Origin: Nitrincola alkalisediminis
GTDB taxonomy: Bacteria > Pseudomonadota > Gammaproteobacteria > Pseudomonadales > Balneatricaceae
Direction of reading: 5' to 3'
NCBI RefSeq assembly: GCF_009821115.1
Contig: NZ_VYTY01000011.1
Coordinates: 1-64,000 of the forward strand
DNA length: 64,000 nt
The notes under the pieces are model-generated. The model worked only from the letters and a program-made list of their open reading frames with translations, searched no databases and had not been told where the DNA came from. The translations under genes and the position numbers were made by a program. Of this stretch, positions 6,433 through 13,781 are shown piece after piece. The first letter of the stretch is position 1. Every line of letters starts with the position of its first letter.

Positions 6433-6500
6433 CCAAGCCGTGCACCGGATGCTAAACCCTCCGCTTTGCTCTGGCTTTGTCACTGGTGACGGCAGTCACT
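6429..6500 (+). repeat. attC-like site, decayed (site G)
   Basis: It matches sites A and B through TAACCAAGCC, GTGCACCGG, CTCCGCTTTGCT and CACTGGTGACGGC. The right core GTTRRRY is lost and reads CAGTCACTT, so it is probably inactive as a recombination site. Confidence 0.6.
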
Positions 6501-6511
6501 TCTATGTCGTA

Positions 6512-6540
6512 TTGACAAGTGTCACGTGACAGAATACAGT
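6512..6540 (+). promoter_or_regulatory. higBA promoter with operator palindrome
   Basis: TTGACA (6512-6517) and TACAGT (6535-6540) are exactly 17 bp apart. TGTCACGTGACA (6520-6531) is a perfect 12-bp palindrome in the spacer, a likely HigA operator. The expected start point at about 6547 coincides with the higB ATG at 6548. Confidence 0.7.
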
Positions 6541-6547
6541 TATTCCC

Positions 6548-6829
6548 ATGATTAAATCCTTTGCTGACAAACTAACCCAAGAGCTCTACTCCAAGGGTAA
6601 GTCAAAGAAATTTCCTGCGGATGTTGCACCGAGAGCTGCTAGAAAGCTTGAATACGTGGATCTGGCCGAACAGCTTGAGGATTTGAAAGTGCCACCCGGT
6701 AATCGCCTTCATCCACTGTCGGGAAACAGGCAGGGGCAGCATGCAATTTCAATCAATGATCAGTGGCGTATCTGTTTTCGTTTTGAAGGTGGCGATGCAT
6801 ATGAAGTCGAAGTTTGTGACTACCGCTGA
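6548..6829 (+). CDS. higB: HigB-type mRNA interferase toxin
   Basis: This 93-aa RelE-superfamily protein is of the HigB subgroup. It begins MIKSFADKLTQELY and contains RAARKLEYVDLAEQLEDL and RLHPLSGNRQGQHAI. It ends with the core strands WRICFRF and YEVEVCDYR, the usual HigB signature and length. HigB cleaves translated mRNA. Toxin precedes antitoxin, the inverted order typical of hig loci. No ribosome-binding site stands before the ATG and the promoter's -10 box ends only 7 bp upstream, so the mRNA may be leaderless. Confidence 0.92.
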   Translation: MIKSFADKLTQELYSKGKSKKFPADVAPRAARKLEYVDLAEQLEDLKVPPGNRLHPLSGNRQGQHAISINDQWRICFRFEGGDAYEVEVCDYR

Positions 6830-6842
6830 GTGAGGTGATGAT

Positions 6843-7157
6843 ATGACTATTCTTAATACAACCGGTATGCAACGCAAACCCACACATCCCGGCGAAATGC
6901 TGAGGGAAGATTTTCTTCCGGATTATGGACTGACAGTTTCGGGGTTGGCCAAATCTTTGGGTGTCTCTCGTCAGTCAGTTAATGAATTATTGCGCGAACG
7001 TCGTGCTGTTAGTCCTGAAATGGCGCTCCGGCTTGCTCGCTTGTTTGGTAACTCGCCAGAATTCTGGCTGAATGCACAGCGATCTGTTGATCTCTGGAAT
7101 GCTGCGAAGTTGGTGAAAGAAGAGGTGGATCGAATCAAGCCGCTACATGCTGCATAA
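6843..7157 (+). CDS. higA: HigA-type antitoxin
   Basis: This 104-aa antitoxin contains the HigA/VapI motif HPGEMLREDFLPDYGLT, then an Xre helix-turn-helix at about 30-65 (SGLAKSLGVSRQSVNELLRE) and the family's LFGNSPEFWLNAQ. It neutralises HigB and represses the operon. It lies 13 bp behind higB with a GAGGTGAT ribosome site. The stop TAA merges with TAACCAAGCC, the left core of an attC whose remainder has been replaced by IS1182-like sequence. Confidence 0.92.
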   Translation: MTILNTTGMQRKPTHPGEMLREDFLPDYGLTVSGLAKSLGVSRQSVNELLRERRAVSPEMALRLARLFGNSPEFWLNAQRSVDLWNAAKLVKEEVDRIKPLHAA

Positions 7158-7497
7158 CCAAGCCAAAATGATACCTCTGCGGTTTTCGGATCAGATCCAA
7201 CCTAGCACGTTCGAACATAAGCTGAATCATGTCGTGGATAATGATTTAGATCTCAGCGTGTTTGAATCTCGCTATCGCAATGACTACAACGGCGAGCCTG
7301 CCTATGATCCGTGATAGCTTAAACTTAATCGGACGGGAGATGTTCGCGATTGATGGCTGCAAGATGCCCTCGAAAGCTGCCAAGGAGTGTAGGTTGTTTG
7401 AATAGGTGGTAGGTCATCGATTTGGGCGGTATATAGTAAAGGGCGTGCTGTTGATGCTGGGTATTTTGATTTCAAAATGTCTAATCCGACAGGTTCG
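7158..7497 (+). mobile_element. IS1182-like element, deletion derivative (copy 3)
   Basis: This copy holds transposase codons equivalent to 1892-2037 (MIPLRFSDQIQP to PAYDP), a jump to SLNLIGREMFAIDGCKMPS, and a second jump to the non-coding 3' end with terminal CTAATCCGACAG at 7481-7492. The left joint lies at the shared string CCAAG between the attC core of the HigBA cassette and the transposase gene. This copy retains internal codons lost in copy 1 and lacks the first 13 or so codons. Confidence 0.72.
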
Positions 7498-7730
7498 TTA
7501 GCTAAGCACTGCGCGCGGCGGAAGAATAAAAAAATCATTAAGCAGTTATCTTTAGGAAAACTTAATTAGTTTTTATCGTTTTATTGAGTCATTTTCAGTA
7601 TAAGAAATAGAAAATAGTAGTGAATAAAATTTAGTATATTTAATATATTAGTATTATACTATGCGTGTAGCTGATAGATTTAAGAGCTCTATAACTACAC
7701 TAAAGAAGCATTTTACTTGGAGAATACTGC
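7498..7730 (+). promoter_or_regulatory. AT-rich leader of the GNAT cassette
   Basis: This is about 230 bp of strongly AT-rich DNA after the core G7497^T7498. The inverted AGTATA (7633-7638) / TATACT (7655-7660) pair offers a -10 box (TATACT), but no good -35 box is seen. A ribosome site TTGGAGA lies about 7 bp before the ATG at 7731. No coding frame was recognised. Confidence 0.35.
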
Positions 7731-8255
7731 ATGACTTTTAAATTGATTCCCCTTGCCCCTAAACACTTAAAACAATTTAAAAAAGATATGCAAGAGTCTT
7801 TTCAACAAGGTGCAGTTGATGAATTTAGTGATGTTAACACAGAAATACTTCCGGAAAAGGATATTGATAATTCTCTCTCTTCTAATGGTTCTTTTGCTTA
7901 TGGGGCAATACTTGATGGAGAATTAGTTGGAGGAGCAGTCGTTGTGATCAGTAACGAAACACAACACAATCATCTTGATTTTTTGTATGTTAAAACAGGA
8001 ATTCATAGTAAAGGTTTAGGACGATTGATATGGAGTTCAATTGAAAATCTATACCCCGATACTAAAGTATGGGAAACTCATACGCCATACTTTGATAAAC
8101 GGAATATACATTTCTATGTTAATAAATGCGGTTTTCACATTGTAGATTATTATAATAAGTATCATAAAGATCCGAATGAAAAAGAAGATGCAGAACAATT
8201 TCCTGAAACTGATTATTTCGCTGATTTCTTTCGTTTTGAGAAAAAAATGAAGTAG
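7731..8255 (+). CDS. GNAT-family N-acetyltransferase
   Basis: This 174-aa protein has the GNAT fold. A central strand precedes the acetyl-CoA loop (LDFLYVKTGIHSKGLGRLIW, with the Q/RxxGxG/A-like SKGLGR), followed by THTPYFDKRNIHFYVNKCGF, the usual C-terminal motif. The substrate is unknown. The gene is far richer in A and T than its surroundings, which marks it as an imported cassette. It stands alone between a core site at 7497 and the attC at 8301. Confidence 0.85.
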   Translation: MTFKLIPLAPKHLKQFKKDMQESFQQGAVDEFSDVNTEILPEKDIDNSLSSNGSFAYGAILDGELVGGAVVVISNETQHNHLDFLYVKTGIHSKGLGRLIWSSIENLYPDTKVWETHTPYFDKRNIHFYVNKCGFHIVDYYNKYHKDPNEKEDAEQFPETDYFADFFRFEKKMK

Positions 8256-8300
8256 ATATTATCTGGTTTTTAAATAATGAAACTAAATAGTATTAAAAAA

Positions 8301-8415
8301 AGCTAACAACTGCTTCAACCTGACATTGCTATTGTCACACTTTTTGCTTGTCGTGGCTGCTCTCCTCAGCAAAAAGTGCGCCAATGAACGTAATGCAGGT
8401 TAAGCAGGCGTTCAG
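8301..8415 (+). repeat. attC-like site, long form (site H)
   Basis: AGCTAACAACTGCTTCAACCTG is complementary to CAGGTTAAGCAGGCGTT, and inside it TTTTTGCTTG...CAGCAAAAAGTG pairs too. The crossover would be G8410^T8411. At about 115 bp it is in the range of long Vibrio-type sites and unlike the other sites here. Confidence 0.8.
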
Positions 8416-8506
8416 CAAAATAGCGCGAGAACCATCGCCCAATCGGGCGGTGACATCGTGCCCTTTGGGTAGGAAAGCGCACAACGCAACGCGTTGTTAA
8501 TGTCTA

Positions 8507-8515
8507 TGGTATAAT
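8507..8515 (+). promoter_or_regulatory. Extended -10 promoter of tnpB
   Basis: TGGTATAAT is a perfect extended -10 (TGnTATAAT) with no clear -35 box. It ends 6 bp before the tnpB ATG at 8522, which places the start of transcription at or next to the start codon. Confidence 0.5.
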
Positions 8516-8521
8516 GTGAAC

Positions 8522-9655
8522 ATGATAACTGCCACCAAAGTCCGTATTTATCCAACACCCGATCAAGCTGGTTTTTTAAACCAGCAGTTCGGCGCTGTGC
8601 GCTTTTGTTATAACAAAGCGCTCTGGATTATACGTAGCCAGTATCAACGCCATGGCGTGAGTTTGCGGGCTAAGCGTGACATCAAGCCTTTACTGGCGGT
8701 GGCAAAAAAGTCCCGTAAATACCACTGGCTAAAAGATTTCGATTCCATGGCGTTGCAGCAGGCCGTAATCAACCTGGATACGGCGTTTACGAACTTTTTC
8801 AACCCGAAGTTGCAAGCACGGTTCCCGCGCTTCAAATCTAAACGTAGCAAACAATCCAGTTACCACTGCACCAGTGTGAGTGCGGGCGCTGATTGGATTA
8901 AGATCCCAAAGATGTCTTCGATTAAGGCCAGAATTCATCGCGAACTGAACGGATCAATCCGCAGCATTACGATCAGCCGCACAGCCGCCGGTAAATACTA
9001 CGCTTCAATCCTCACCGATGATGGCGCCATCGCGCCCGCACCGACACGGGTCCTAGATCGTGTGATCGGTATTGATATGGGCTTAACTGATTTGTGTGTG
9101 ACCTCTGAGGGCGTTAAAACGCCTAATCCGAGGTTCCTAAAGAAGGCCGCGTCTAATCTGCGGCGCAAGCAAAAAGCCCTTTCACGCTGCCAAAAAGGCA
9201 GTCGGGGCTGGGCGAAAGCGCGATTACTCGTTGCCAAGGCGCATGAGCGCCTGACCAACGCCCGTGCTGATTATCAGCATAAACTGTCTCGACAACTCAT
9301 TGACGATAACCAAGCGGTGATTGTTGAGACGTTAAAGATCAAAAACCTGCTTAAAAATCGGACGCTTGCCAAGCACATTGCCGATGTAAGCTGGGATAGT
9401 TTGATCAAGAAGTTAACGTATAAAGCGATGCATGCAGGTAAGCACTTGGTGAAGATTGATCCGTGGTTTGCTAGCAGCAAAACCTGTGCGTGCTGTGGCC
9501 ATAAAATCGCATCGTTATCGCTGGCTGTTCGCACGTGGGATTGTCCTGCCTGCGGCACTACCGACATAGACCGTGACATCAATGCCGCGATCAATATCCG
9601 CCAGCAAGGTTTGATTCATTTACGAGCGGAAGGACTGTCCGTTCCTGCCAACTGA
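8522..9655 (+). CDS. tnpB: TnpB-type RNA-guided nuclease
   Basis: This 377-aa OrfB/TnpB appears full length. It has the N-terminal helix-turn-helix/wedge region (KVRIYPTPDQ, FCYNKAL), then the RuvC domain with catalytic Asp in GIDMGLTD and Glu in VIVETLKIKNL. The four-cysteine zinc finger (CACC...CPAC) and the final Asp in DRDINAAINI follow. Studied TnpB proteins cut DNA guided by an RNA that overlaps the 3' end of the element, next to the right end. I chose ATG 8522 over GTG 8516 because the latter lies against the -10 box. Not visibly damaged. Confidence 0.9.
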   Translation: MITATKVRIYPTPDQAGFLNQQFGAVRFCYNKALWIIRSQYQRHGVSLRAKRDIKPLLAVAKKSRKYHWLKDFDSMALQQAVINLDTAFTNFFNPKLQARFPRFKSKRSKQSSYHCTSVSAGADWIKIPKMSSIKARIHRELNGSIRSITISRTAAGKYYASILTDDGAIAPAPTRVLDRVIGIDMGLTDLCVTSEGVKTPNPRFLKKAASNLRRKQKALSRCQKGSRGWAKARLLVAKAHERLTNARADYQHKLSRQLIDDNQAVIVETLKIKNLLKNRTLAKHIADVSWDSLIKKLTYKAMHAGKHLVKIDPWFASSKTCACCGHKIASLSLAVRTWDCPACGTTDIDRDINAAINIRQQGLIHLRAEGLSVPAN

Positions 9656-9745
9656 GGCTGTGTAAATCCGATCACGTATCGGTTACGGCCTGCGACGTTG
9701 GAAGCATCGCCCGATAGGGCGGTGAGCAGTCACGCAAAGGCGACA
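9656..9745 (+). ncRNA. Candidate right-end guide RNA scaffold of tnpB
   Basis: Downstream of tnpB are TAAATCCGATCACGTATCGG-type and CGCCCGATAGGGCG hairpins. In characterised systems the guide RNA (omegaRNA/reRNA) comes from this region and its guide lies just beyond the right end. Support is positional plus the hairpins; transcription is not shown. Confidence 0.4.
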
Positions 9746-10032
9746 CATATATCAATGATTGGGACTTTCTTTCATGAAATGAGAGATGGAGGCTATAGCC
9801 CAGAAGATATAGTTGATACGGCAACAGGACCAAAGGATATGGACTTACTCGGGTTGCGATAGGTCGATCTTGTAAAACGTTGAGTACTATACTGAATGGC
9901 CGAGCGGGAACTAGTCCCGAAATGGAGGTTCGATTTTCTATCTTCCATCGCATTTGATACCTCTGTAGAAAGTTGGCTGAGTGAACTGCTCTATTATCCT
10001 GCTGCAAGAAACGGCAAGTTACACCTAGCACC
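9746..10032. other. Stretch with a small frame and no recognised gene
   Basis: A 35-codon frame at 9755-9862 (+) reads MIGTFFHEMRDGGYSPEDI and ends DMDLLGLR. It looks protein-like and may be the tail of a lost cassette gene, but it has no clear ribosome site. A hairpin CGGGAACTAGTCCCG lies around 9904-9918, followed by a GGTTCGATT-like string. No attC could be recognised here. Confidence 0.3.
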
Positions 10033-10068
10033 TTGCCACCCTTGAGAAGTGATACTATAGTGATACTA
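10033..10068 (+). promoter_or_regulatory. Promoter and repeat operator of the last TA module
   Basis: TTGCCA (10033-10038) and TATAGT (10056-10061) are 17 bp apart. Direct repeats GTGATACTA at 10049-10057 and 10060-10068 cover the -10 box and probably bind the antitoxin. Confidence 0.6.
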
Positions 10069-10091
10069 CTGGTCTGATTCAGAGTGATCCC

Positions 10092-10349
10092 ATGAAAGTT
10101 GAACTTGTTACAAACCTTAAGCGCCAAGCTACGAAAATCTTGGCTGACCTGCACCAGTCTAAAGAGCCGGTACTGATCACCGAGCATGGTCAGCCATCCG
10201 CATACCTTGTCGATGTGCAGGATTACGAGTTTATGCAACGTCGCCTCGAGTTGCTTGAAGGACTCTCACGAGGAGAGCGTGCTGTACTTGAAGGAAGAAC
10301 GTACAGCCAAAATGATGCCAAGGAGAAAATGAGTAAATGGCTGAAGTAA
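10092..10349 (+). CDS. Phd/YefM-type antitoxin
   Basis: This 85-aa protein contains the family core EPVLITEHGQPSAYLVDVQDYE at about residues 25-47 and a charged C-terminal toxin-binding segment (YSQNDAKEKMSKWLK). It is not closely alike to the other Phd/YefM proteins in the window. It overlaps the toxin gene by 13 bp. It starts at the ATG about 30 bp behind the -10 box; no strong ribosome site is seen. Confidence 0.87.
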   Translation: MKVELVTNLKRQATKILADLHQSKEPVLITEHGQPSAYLVDVQDYEFMQRRLELLEGLSRGERAVLEGRTYSQNDAKEKMSKWLK

Positions 10350-10639
10350 TCTGGACGGAGCCTGCGCTTCAAGAACTGGATGTCATTGCTGAGTACATTG
10401 CTCTGGATAATCCTGTTGCTGCAAGTCATCTTGTTCAGGACGTTATTGATAATACCGAGCGCTTGGAAGATTTTCCTCAATCCGGACGGATTCCTCCAGA
10501 ACTCCCTAATTCGGTATACCGGGAGGTAGTTGTTCCACCTTGCCGTATTTTTTATCGTGAGGATGAGAAGCGGGTTCTCGTCCTCTATGTCATGCGAGAG
10601 GAGCGTCAGCTTCGTGCATACATTCTCGAGAACAGCTAA
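10337..10639 (+). CDS. ParE/RelE-family toxin
   Basis: This 100-aa protein has the ParE-like layout: WTEPALQELDVIAEYIALDN helices, the RLEDFPQSGRIPPEL loop and the strands YREVVVPPCRIFYR and RVLVLYVMREERQLR. The FPxxGR motif is typical of ParE-type toxins, which in known cases poison gyrase. It is coupled to the antitoxin by overlap. This is the last TA module of the island; no attC was seen behind it, so it may mark the island's right boundary. Confidence 0.87.
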   Translation: MAEVIWTEPALQELDVIAEYIALDNPVAASHLVQDVIDNTERLEDFPQSGRIPPELPNSVYREVVVPPCRIFYREDEKRVLVLYVMREERQLRAYILENS

Positions 10640-10779
10640 CCCCTATGAATGCAAACCTTGCCAACGTTTTTTATTCAAAAATTCAGACTATCCTCTGAAC
10701 ATCTTTGATGCTTCCTTGTCGAAGCTGAAGGTTTTGTTGGTTAACGTACATGCATGCTTAAAAACAAGTGGGGTAAAGG

Positions 10780-11469
10780 ATGAATACGTCGAATTTTTTA
10801 GATATGTTGTTGAAAAAAGGGACTGAGCTGGTTAATCAACAGTCCTCGTCGCTCTCGAGTGTTAAAGACAAACTGCCCAATGAGCTTGGAGGGCTGTTGT
10901 CTGGCAAAACAGGTGCAGCATTGGGAGGTGGTGCTTTGGGGCTGTTGCTAGGGAACAAAAAAGCGCGAAAAATGGGAGGGAAAGTTGCAGCCTATGGTGG
11001 TCTAGCCGCATTAGGAGTGATGGCCTACAAGGCCTATGGCAACTGGCAACAACAGCAGGCGCCAGCAGGTCAGACTGTAGCAGAGCCCCAAACATTGGAT
11101 CGGTTGCCTGCGCCAGAAGTTGAGGTGCATAGCCAAGCGGTGATGCGGGCATTGATTGGTGCGGCCAAAGCAGATGGCCATATAGATGATCGTGAGCGCG
11201 AATTGATTGATCAAGCGTTGGAGCAACAGGGTGCAGATTTATCCATGGTGCAGTGGGTTGATGCTGAACTGAAAAAACCGCTTGATCCCGCGGAGGTTGC
11301 TGCCTCTGCTAAAACCCCAGAAATGGCCGCCGAAATGTATCTAGCCAGTCTCTTGGTCATTGATGAGCAAAGTTATATGGAACGAGTCTATTTGAAAGAG
11401 CTTGCAGTCCAGTTGAAACTGACGCCTGAACTGGTGACAGAGTTGGAGCGGCAGGTGGCAAATGCTTAA
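10780..11469 (+). CDS. DUF533 (YebE-like) protein
   Basis: This 229-aa protein of the DUF533 family has an N-terminal region with a glycine-rich hydrophobic segment (about 42-75, GAALGGGALGLLLG) that may associate with membrane. The C-terminal TerB-like helical domain starts at about 115 (SQAVMRALIGAAKADGHIDDRERELI) and runs to the end. E. coli YebE is an inner-membrane protein of uncertain role, tied to envelope stress. The gene stands alone between the TA island and the LuxR-type regulator. The preceding 140 bp show no clear attC. Confidence 0.85.
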   Translation: MNTSNFLDMLLKKGTELVNQQSSSLSSVKDKLPNELGGLLSGKTGAALGGGALGLLLGNKKARKMGGKVAAYGGLAALGVMAYKAYGNWQQQQAPAGQTVAEPQTLDRLPAPEVEVHSQAVMRALIGAAKADGHIDDRERELIDQALEQQGADLSMVQWVDAELKKPLDPAEVAASAKTPEMAAEMYLASLLVIDEQSYMERVYLKELAVQLKLTPELVTELERQVANA

Positions 11470-11536
11470 CTAGAGTGTAGTTCCTAAGGTATCTTGTGTT
11501 CTTTTGTAGTAAATTGCGTTCTCATGTTTGCTGCAT

Positions 11537-12352
11537 ATGACTTTGAACGACACAAGGTACCTTGTTTTCCCTATGAAAGATCTAAGCCAACTGTATGCCA
11601 TTTCTAATTTGTTTGCCGCGTTAGGTCAGGATGATTTTATTGATCAGGTCATTGATCTGTTAAAAATTTCAACGAGTTTTGATGACCATGTCGTACTGAC
11701 CTACCATCCTGATATGAAACCCTTGGTCTTGCATTCGTCATTCGCCAATCAAGATCTTCACGTGTGGGATAAGTATATTCAAGGCGCGTATTTGTTAAGT
11801 CCTTTTTATGAGTATGCTATTAGTGGGAATGAGGGGCTTGTTAGCTTGAAAGAGATAGCACCAGATGACTTCTATGACAGTGCCTATTATGAAGACTACT
11901 TTTCGCCTTCACATCTCGTGGATGAGGTATGTATAACTATTCAGTCTGATCAAGGCTACTGTCATTTAATTTCATTGGGTCGTACCTCTAAACTGCCTAA
12001 ATTTAACCGCCGTGTTTTTGAAACATTAAAACCTATTGCGAAAATTATTATCCACGCATTCAAATTTCATTCACGCGAGAGGGATATTATTCCTGCTGAT
12101 CGAGTGATGTCTCATCAATCGGTTAAGCAAAAACTTCGATCGTTTGGTGAAGATAAATTGACAGCACGTGAGCAAGAAGTACTGCAGTTGTTGATCCGCG
12201 GTTATTCGAGTAAAGAGTCAGCAAAGAAGCTGGAAATTTCTTACGAGACAGACCGAGTCCATCGTAAAAACATTTATGCAAAGCTTGGTATGAGCTCACA
12301 AAAAGAACTACTGGCTCACTTAATTGACGATGTGTTGAATGACACTCACTAA
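11537..12352 (+). CDS. LuxR-type transcriptional regulator
   Basis: This is a protein of about 271 aa. The N-terminal 180 residues form an unidentified sensor domain without the acyl-homoserine-lactone signature. The C-terminal GerE-type helix-turn-helix (LTAREQEVLQLLIRGYSSKE to NIYAKLGMSSQKELL) is complete. The start is uncertain (TTG 11528, ATG 11537 or ATG 11576), since none has a good ribosome site. It lies in the same direction and 91 bp upstream of the NCS1 permease operon, and the gap contains inverted repeats. It is therefore the likely local activator, responding to a substrate or intermediate of that pathway. Confidence 0.8.
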   Translation: MTLNDTRYLVFPMKDLSQLYAISNLFAALGQDDFIDQVIDLLKISTSFDDHVVLTYHPDMKPLVLHSSFANQDLHVWDKYIQGAYLLSPFYEYAISGNEGLVSLKEIAPDDFYDSAYYEDYFSPSHLVDEVCITIQSDQGYCHLISLGRTSKLPKFNRRVFETLKPIAKIIIHAFKFHSRERDIIPADRVMSHQSVKQKLRSFGEDKLTAREQEVLQLLIRGYSSKESAKKLEISYETDRVHRKNIYAKLGMSSQKELLAHLIDDVLNDTH

Positions 12353-12358
12353 GCACTC

Positions 12359-12436
12359 GCATACCTCAAGCGGGTAATATACCCGTCCATTACGCACCTT
12401 TAGACTCATATCAGTTTCTTAATACTGACTTGAGGT
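12359..12436 (+). promoter_or_regulatory. Inverted repeats before the permease operon
   Basis: ACCTCAAG (12363-12370) is inverted as CTTGAGGT (12429-12436), with GCATAC and GTATGC extending the symmetry imperfectly. CGGGT-AATAT-ACCCG (12371-12385) is a second palindrome. These are candidate sites for the upstream LuxR-type protein or a terminator of its gene. No T-run follows. Confidence 0.4.
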
Positions 12437-12443
12437 CTTAGGT

Positions 12444-13781
12444 ATGCACAACACACAACAAGAACGAGCGCCCAGTGAGTGTAGCCCTTTGGCTGATACT
12501 GTTGAGCGAAGTTTATCCCTTCCAGGTACTTTTGCACTGTGGCTTGGTGCGAATGTCGTCGTAACGACAGTACTAACAGGAATGTTTTTGGTTCCTGATT
12601 TAACCTTTTACCATGCTATGTGGTTGGTTTTTATTGGTTCTGCTATTGGAATCATACCCTTGGTACTCATCGGTGTCATGGGGCAAAAAACAGGCCTGAC
12701 CACGATGGTGTTAGCAAGGGGGACCTATGGTCGTATTGGGGCAATGATGCCAGCTTGGATAAATTTGTTGGCGTTGATTGCTTGGAGTTGGATTCAAGCC
12801 TTATTGGCAGGTATGAGTCTTGATTATGCAATTTCAGCTTTAACGGGTTACTCAAATGTTGCGCTGTTTACGGTTCTTTGCGAGGTTATCGTTGTTAGTA
12901 TTGCCTTAAAAGGGCATTTAGGTATTGAACGTCTTGAAAAAATAGCGGCTGTTTTAATGATGCTGCTGTGTGGTGCGGTTTTGTATGCGTTAAACCGTCA
13001 TTATGATTTACCCAGTGTTGTGGAGATTGAAACAACTGGAATTTTAGGGGCTGGGGTTATTTTTGATATTGTCGTTGCAACGGCTTTCTCATGGATACCC
13101 TTAGCGGCCGATTACAATCGCCACTGTAAAAGTATAAAGGCAAGCGTAATCGGTACTTGGGGTGGTTATGTAACGGCGACTTTAATTGCGATGGGGTTAG
13201 GAGCAACGGTATCTGCACTCTCCATCTCGATCGGTTTTCCTCAAACCTATGATCCGACCGCATTACTGAACAATGTAGGATTTGGGTTGCCAGCTGCATT
13301 CGTTATTTTTTTCTCGGTGCTCACAACTAACGTCATGTGTGTTTACAGTGCGACCTTATCTTATATGAGTATTAAACCGAGCAGTGGTTTTTTAATGCCA
13401 GCGCTGGTGATCGGTATCATTTCAATTATAGGGGGGACAATTCCCGGTATTTTGGATCAGTTTCAGAACTTTTTACTCATCATCGGTAGTGTATTTATTC
13501 CCGCTTTTTCAATCATGATAGTTGATTATTACTTAATCGATAAGAAGGCCTATGAGCCCAAAAAACTGGTTGATCAGTTAGAACACTTACCAAAGGTTAA
13601 TTGGGTTGCAATTGGCATATACATCATCGGTGCGTGTTTAGCCTATTACCTTAACTGGGTATCGCCCAGTGCAATTGGCGCTTCATTACCCGTTTTTATT
13701 TTGACAGGAGGGCTATATTTTCTGATTCAAAAGATTCGAGTGCGTTCTGGCTCGTATTCAAAACAGTGGAGTGAGTCTTAA
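12444..13781 (+). CDS. NCS1-family permease (CodB-like)
   Basis: This 445-aa integral membrane protein has about 12 hydrophobic segments and the layout of NCS1 (cytosine/purine/hydantoin) transporters. Visible features are LPGTFALWLGANVVVTTVLTG near the N-terminus, VLARGTYGRIGAMMPAWINL and FSWIPLAADYNRHCKS. It probably imports a small nitrogen-rich compound with cations. It is the first gene of the operon and its stop overlaps the ATG of the aldehyde dehydrogenase gene by one base. The partner enzymes suggest a ureido or guanidino substrate rather than cytosine; this is inference. Confidence 0.85.
   Translation: MHNTQQERAPSECSPLADTVERSLSLPGTFALWLGANVVVTTVLTGMFLVPDLTFYHAMWLVFIGSAIGIIPLVLIGVMGQKTGLTTMVLARGTYGRIGAMMPAWINLLALIAWSWIQALLAGMSLDYAISALTGYSNVALFTVLCEVIVVSIALKGHLGIERLEKIAAVLMMLLCGAVLYALNRHYDLPSVVEIETTGILGAGVIFDIVVATAFSWIPLAADYNRHCKSIKASVIGTWGGYVTATLIAMGLGATVSALSISIGFPQTYDPTALLNNVGFGLPAAFVIFFSVLTTNVMCVYSATLSYMSIKPSSGFLMPALVIGIISIIGGTIPGILDQFQNFLLIIGSVFIPAFSIMIVDYYLIDKKAYEPKKLVDQLEHLPKVNWVAIGIYIIGACLAYYLNWVSPSAIGASLPVFILTGGLYFLIQKIRVRSGSYSKQWSES

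Larger units (their letters stand above)
8416..9745 (+). mobile_element. IS200/IS605-type unit with tnpB only
   Basis: Similar subterminal hairpins, CATCGCCCAATCGGGCGGTGA (8432-8452) and CATCGCCCGATAGGGCGGTGA (9704-9724), stand on both sides in the same orientation, as in IS200/IS605 elements. The element lies directly behind the attC at 8301. There is no tnpA, so movement would need a helper. The exact ends cannot be fixed by eye. Confidence 0.65.

Noticed and set aside
8644-9594. Minus-strand frames inside tnpB
   Set aside because: They lie opposite a clearly conserved TnpB and show no protein family features.
9890-9975. tRNA-like string (TGGCCGAGCGG ... GGTTCGATT)
   Set aside because: A D-arm-like and a T-arm-like string occur in order, but no acceptor stem pairs and the anticodon arm is missing. 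It is not a tRNA gene; at most a remnant.
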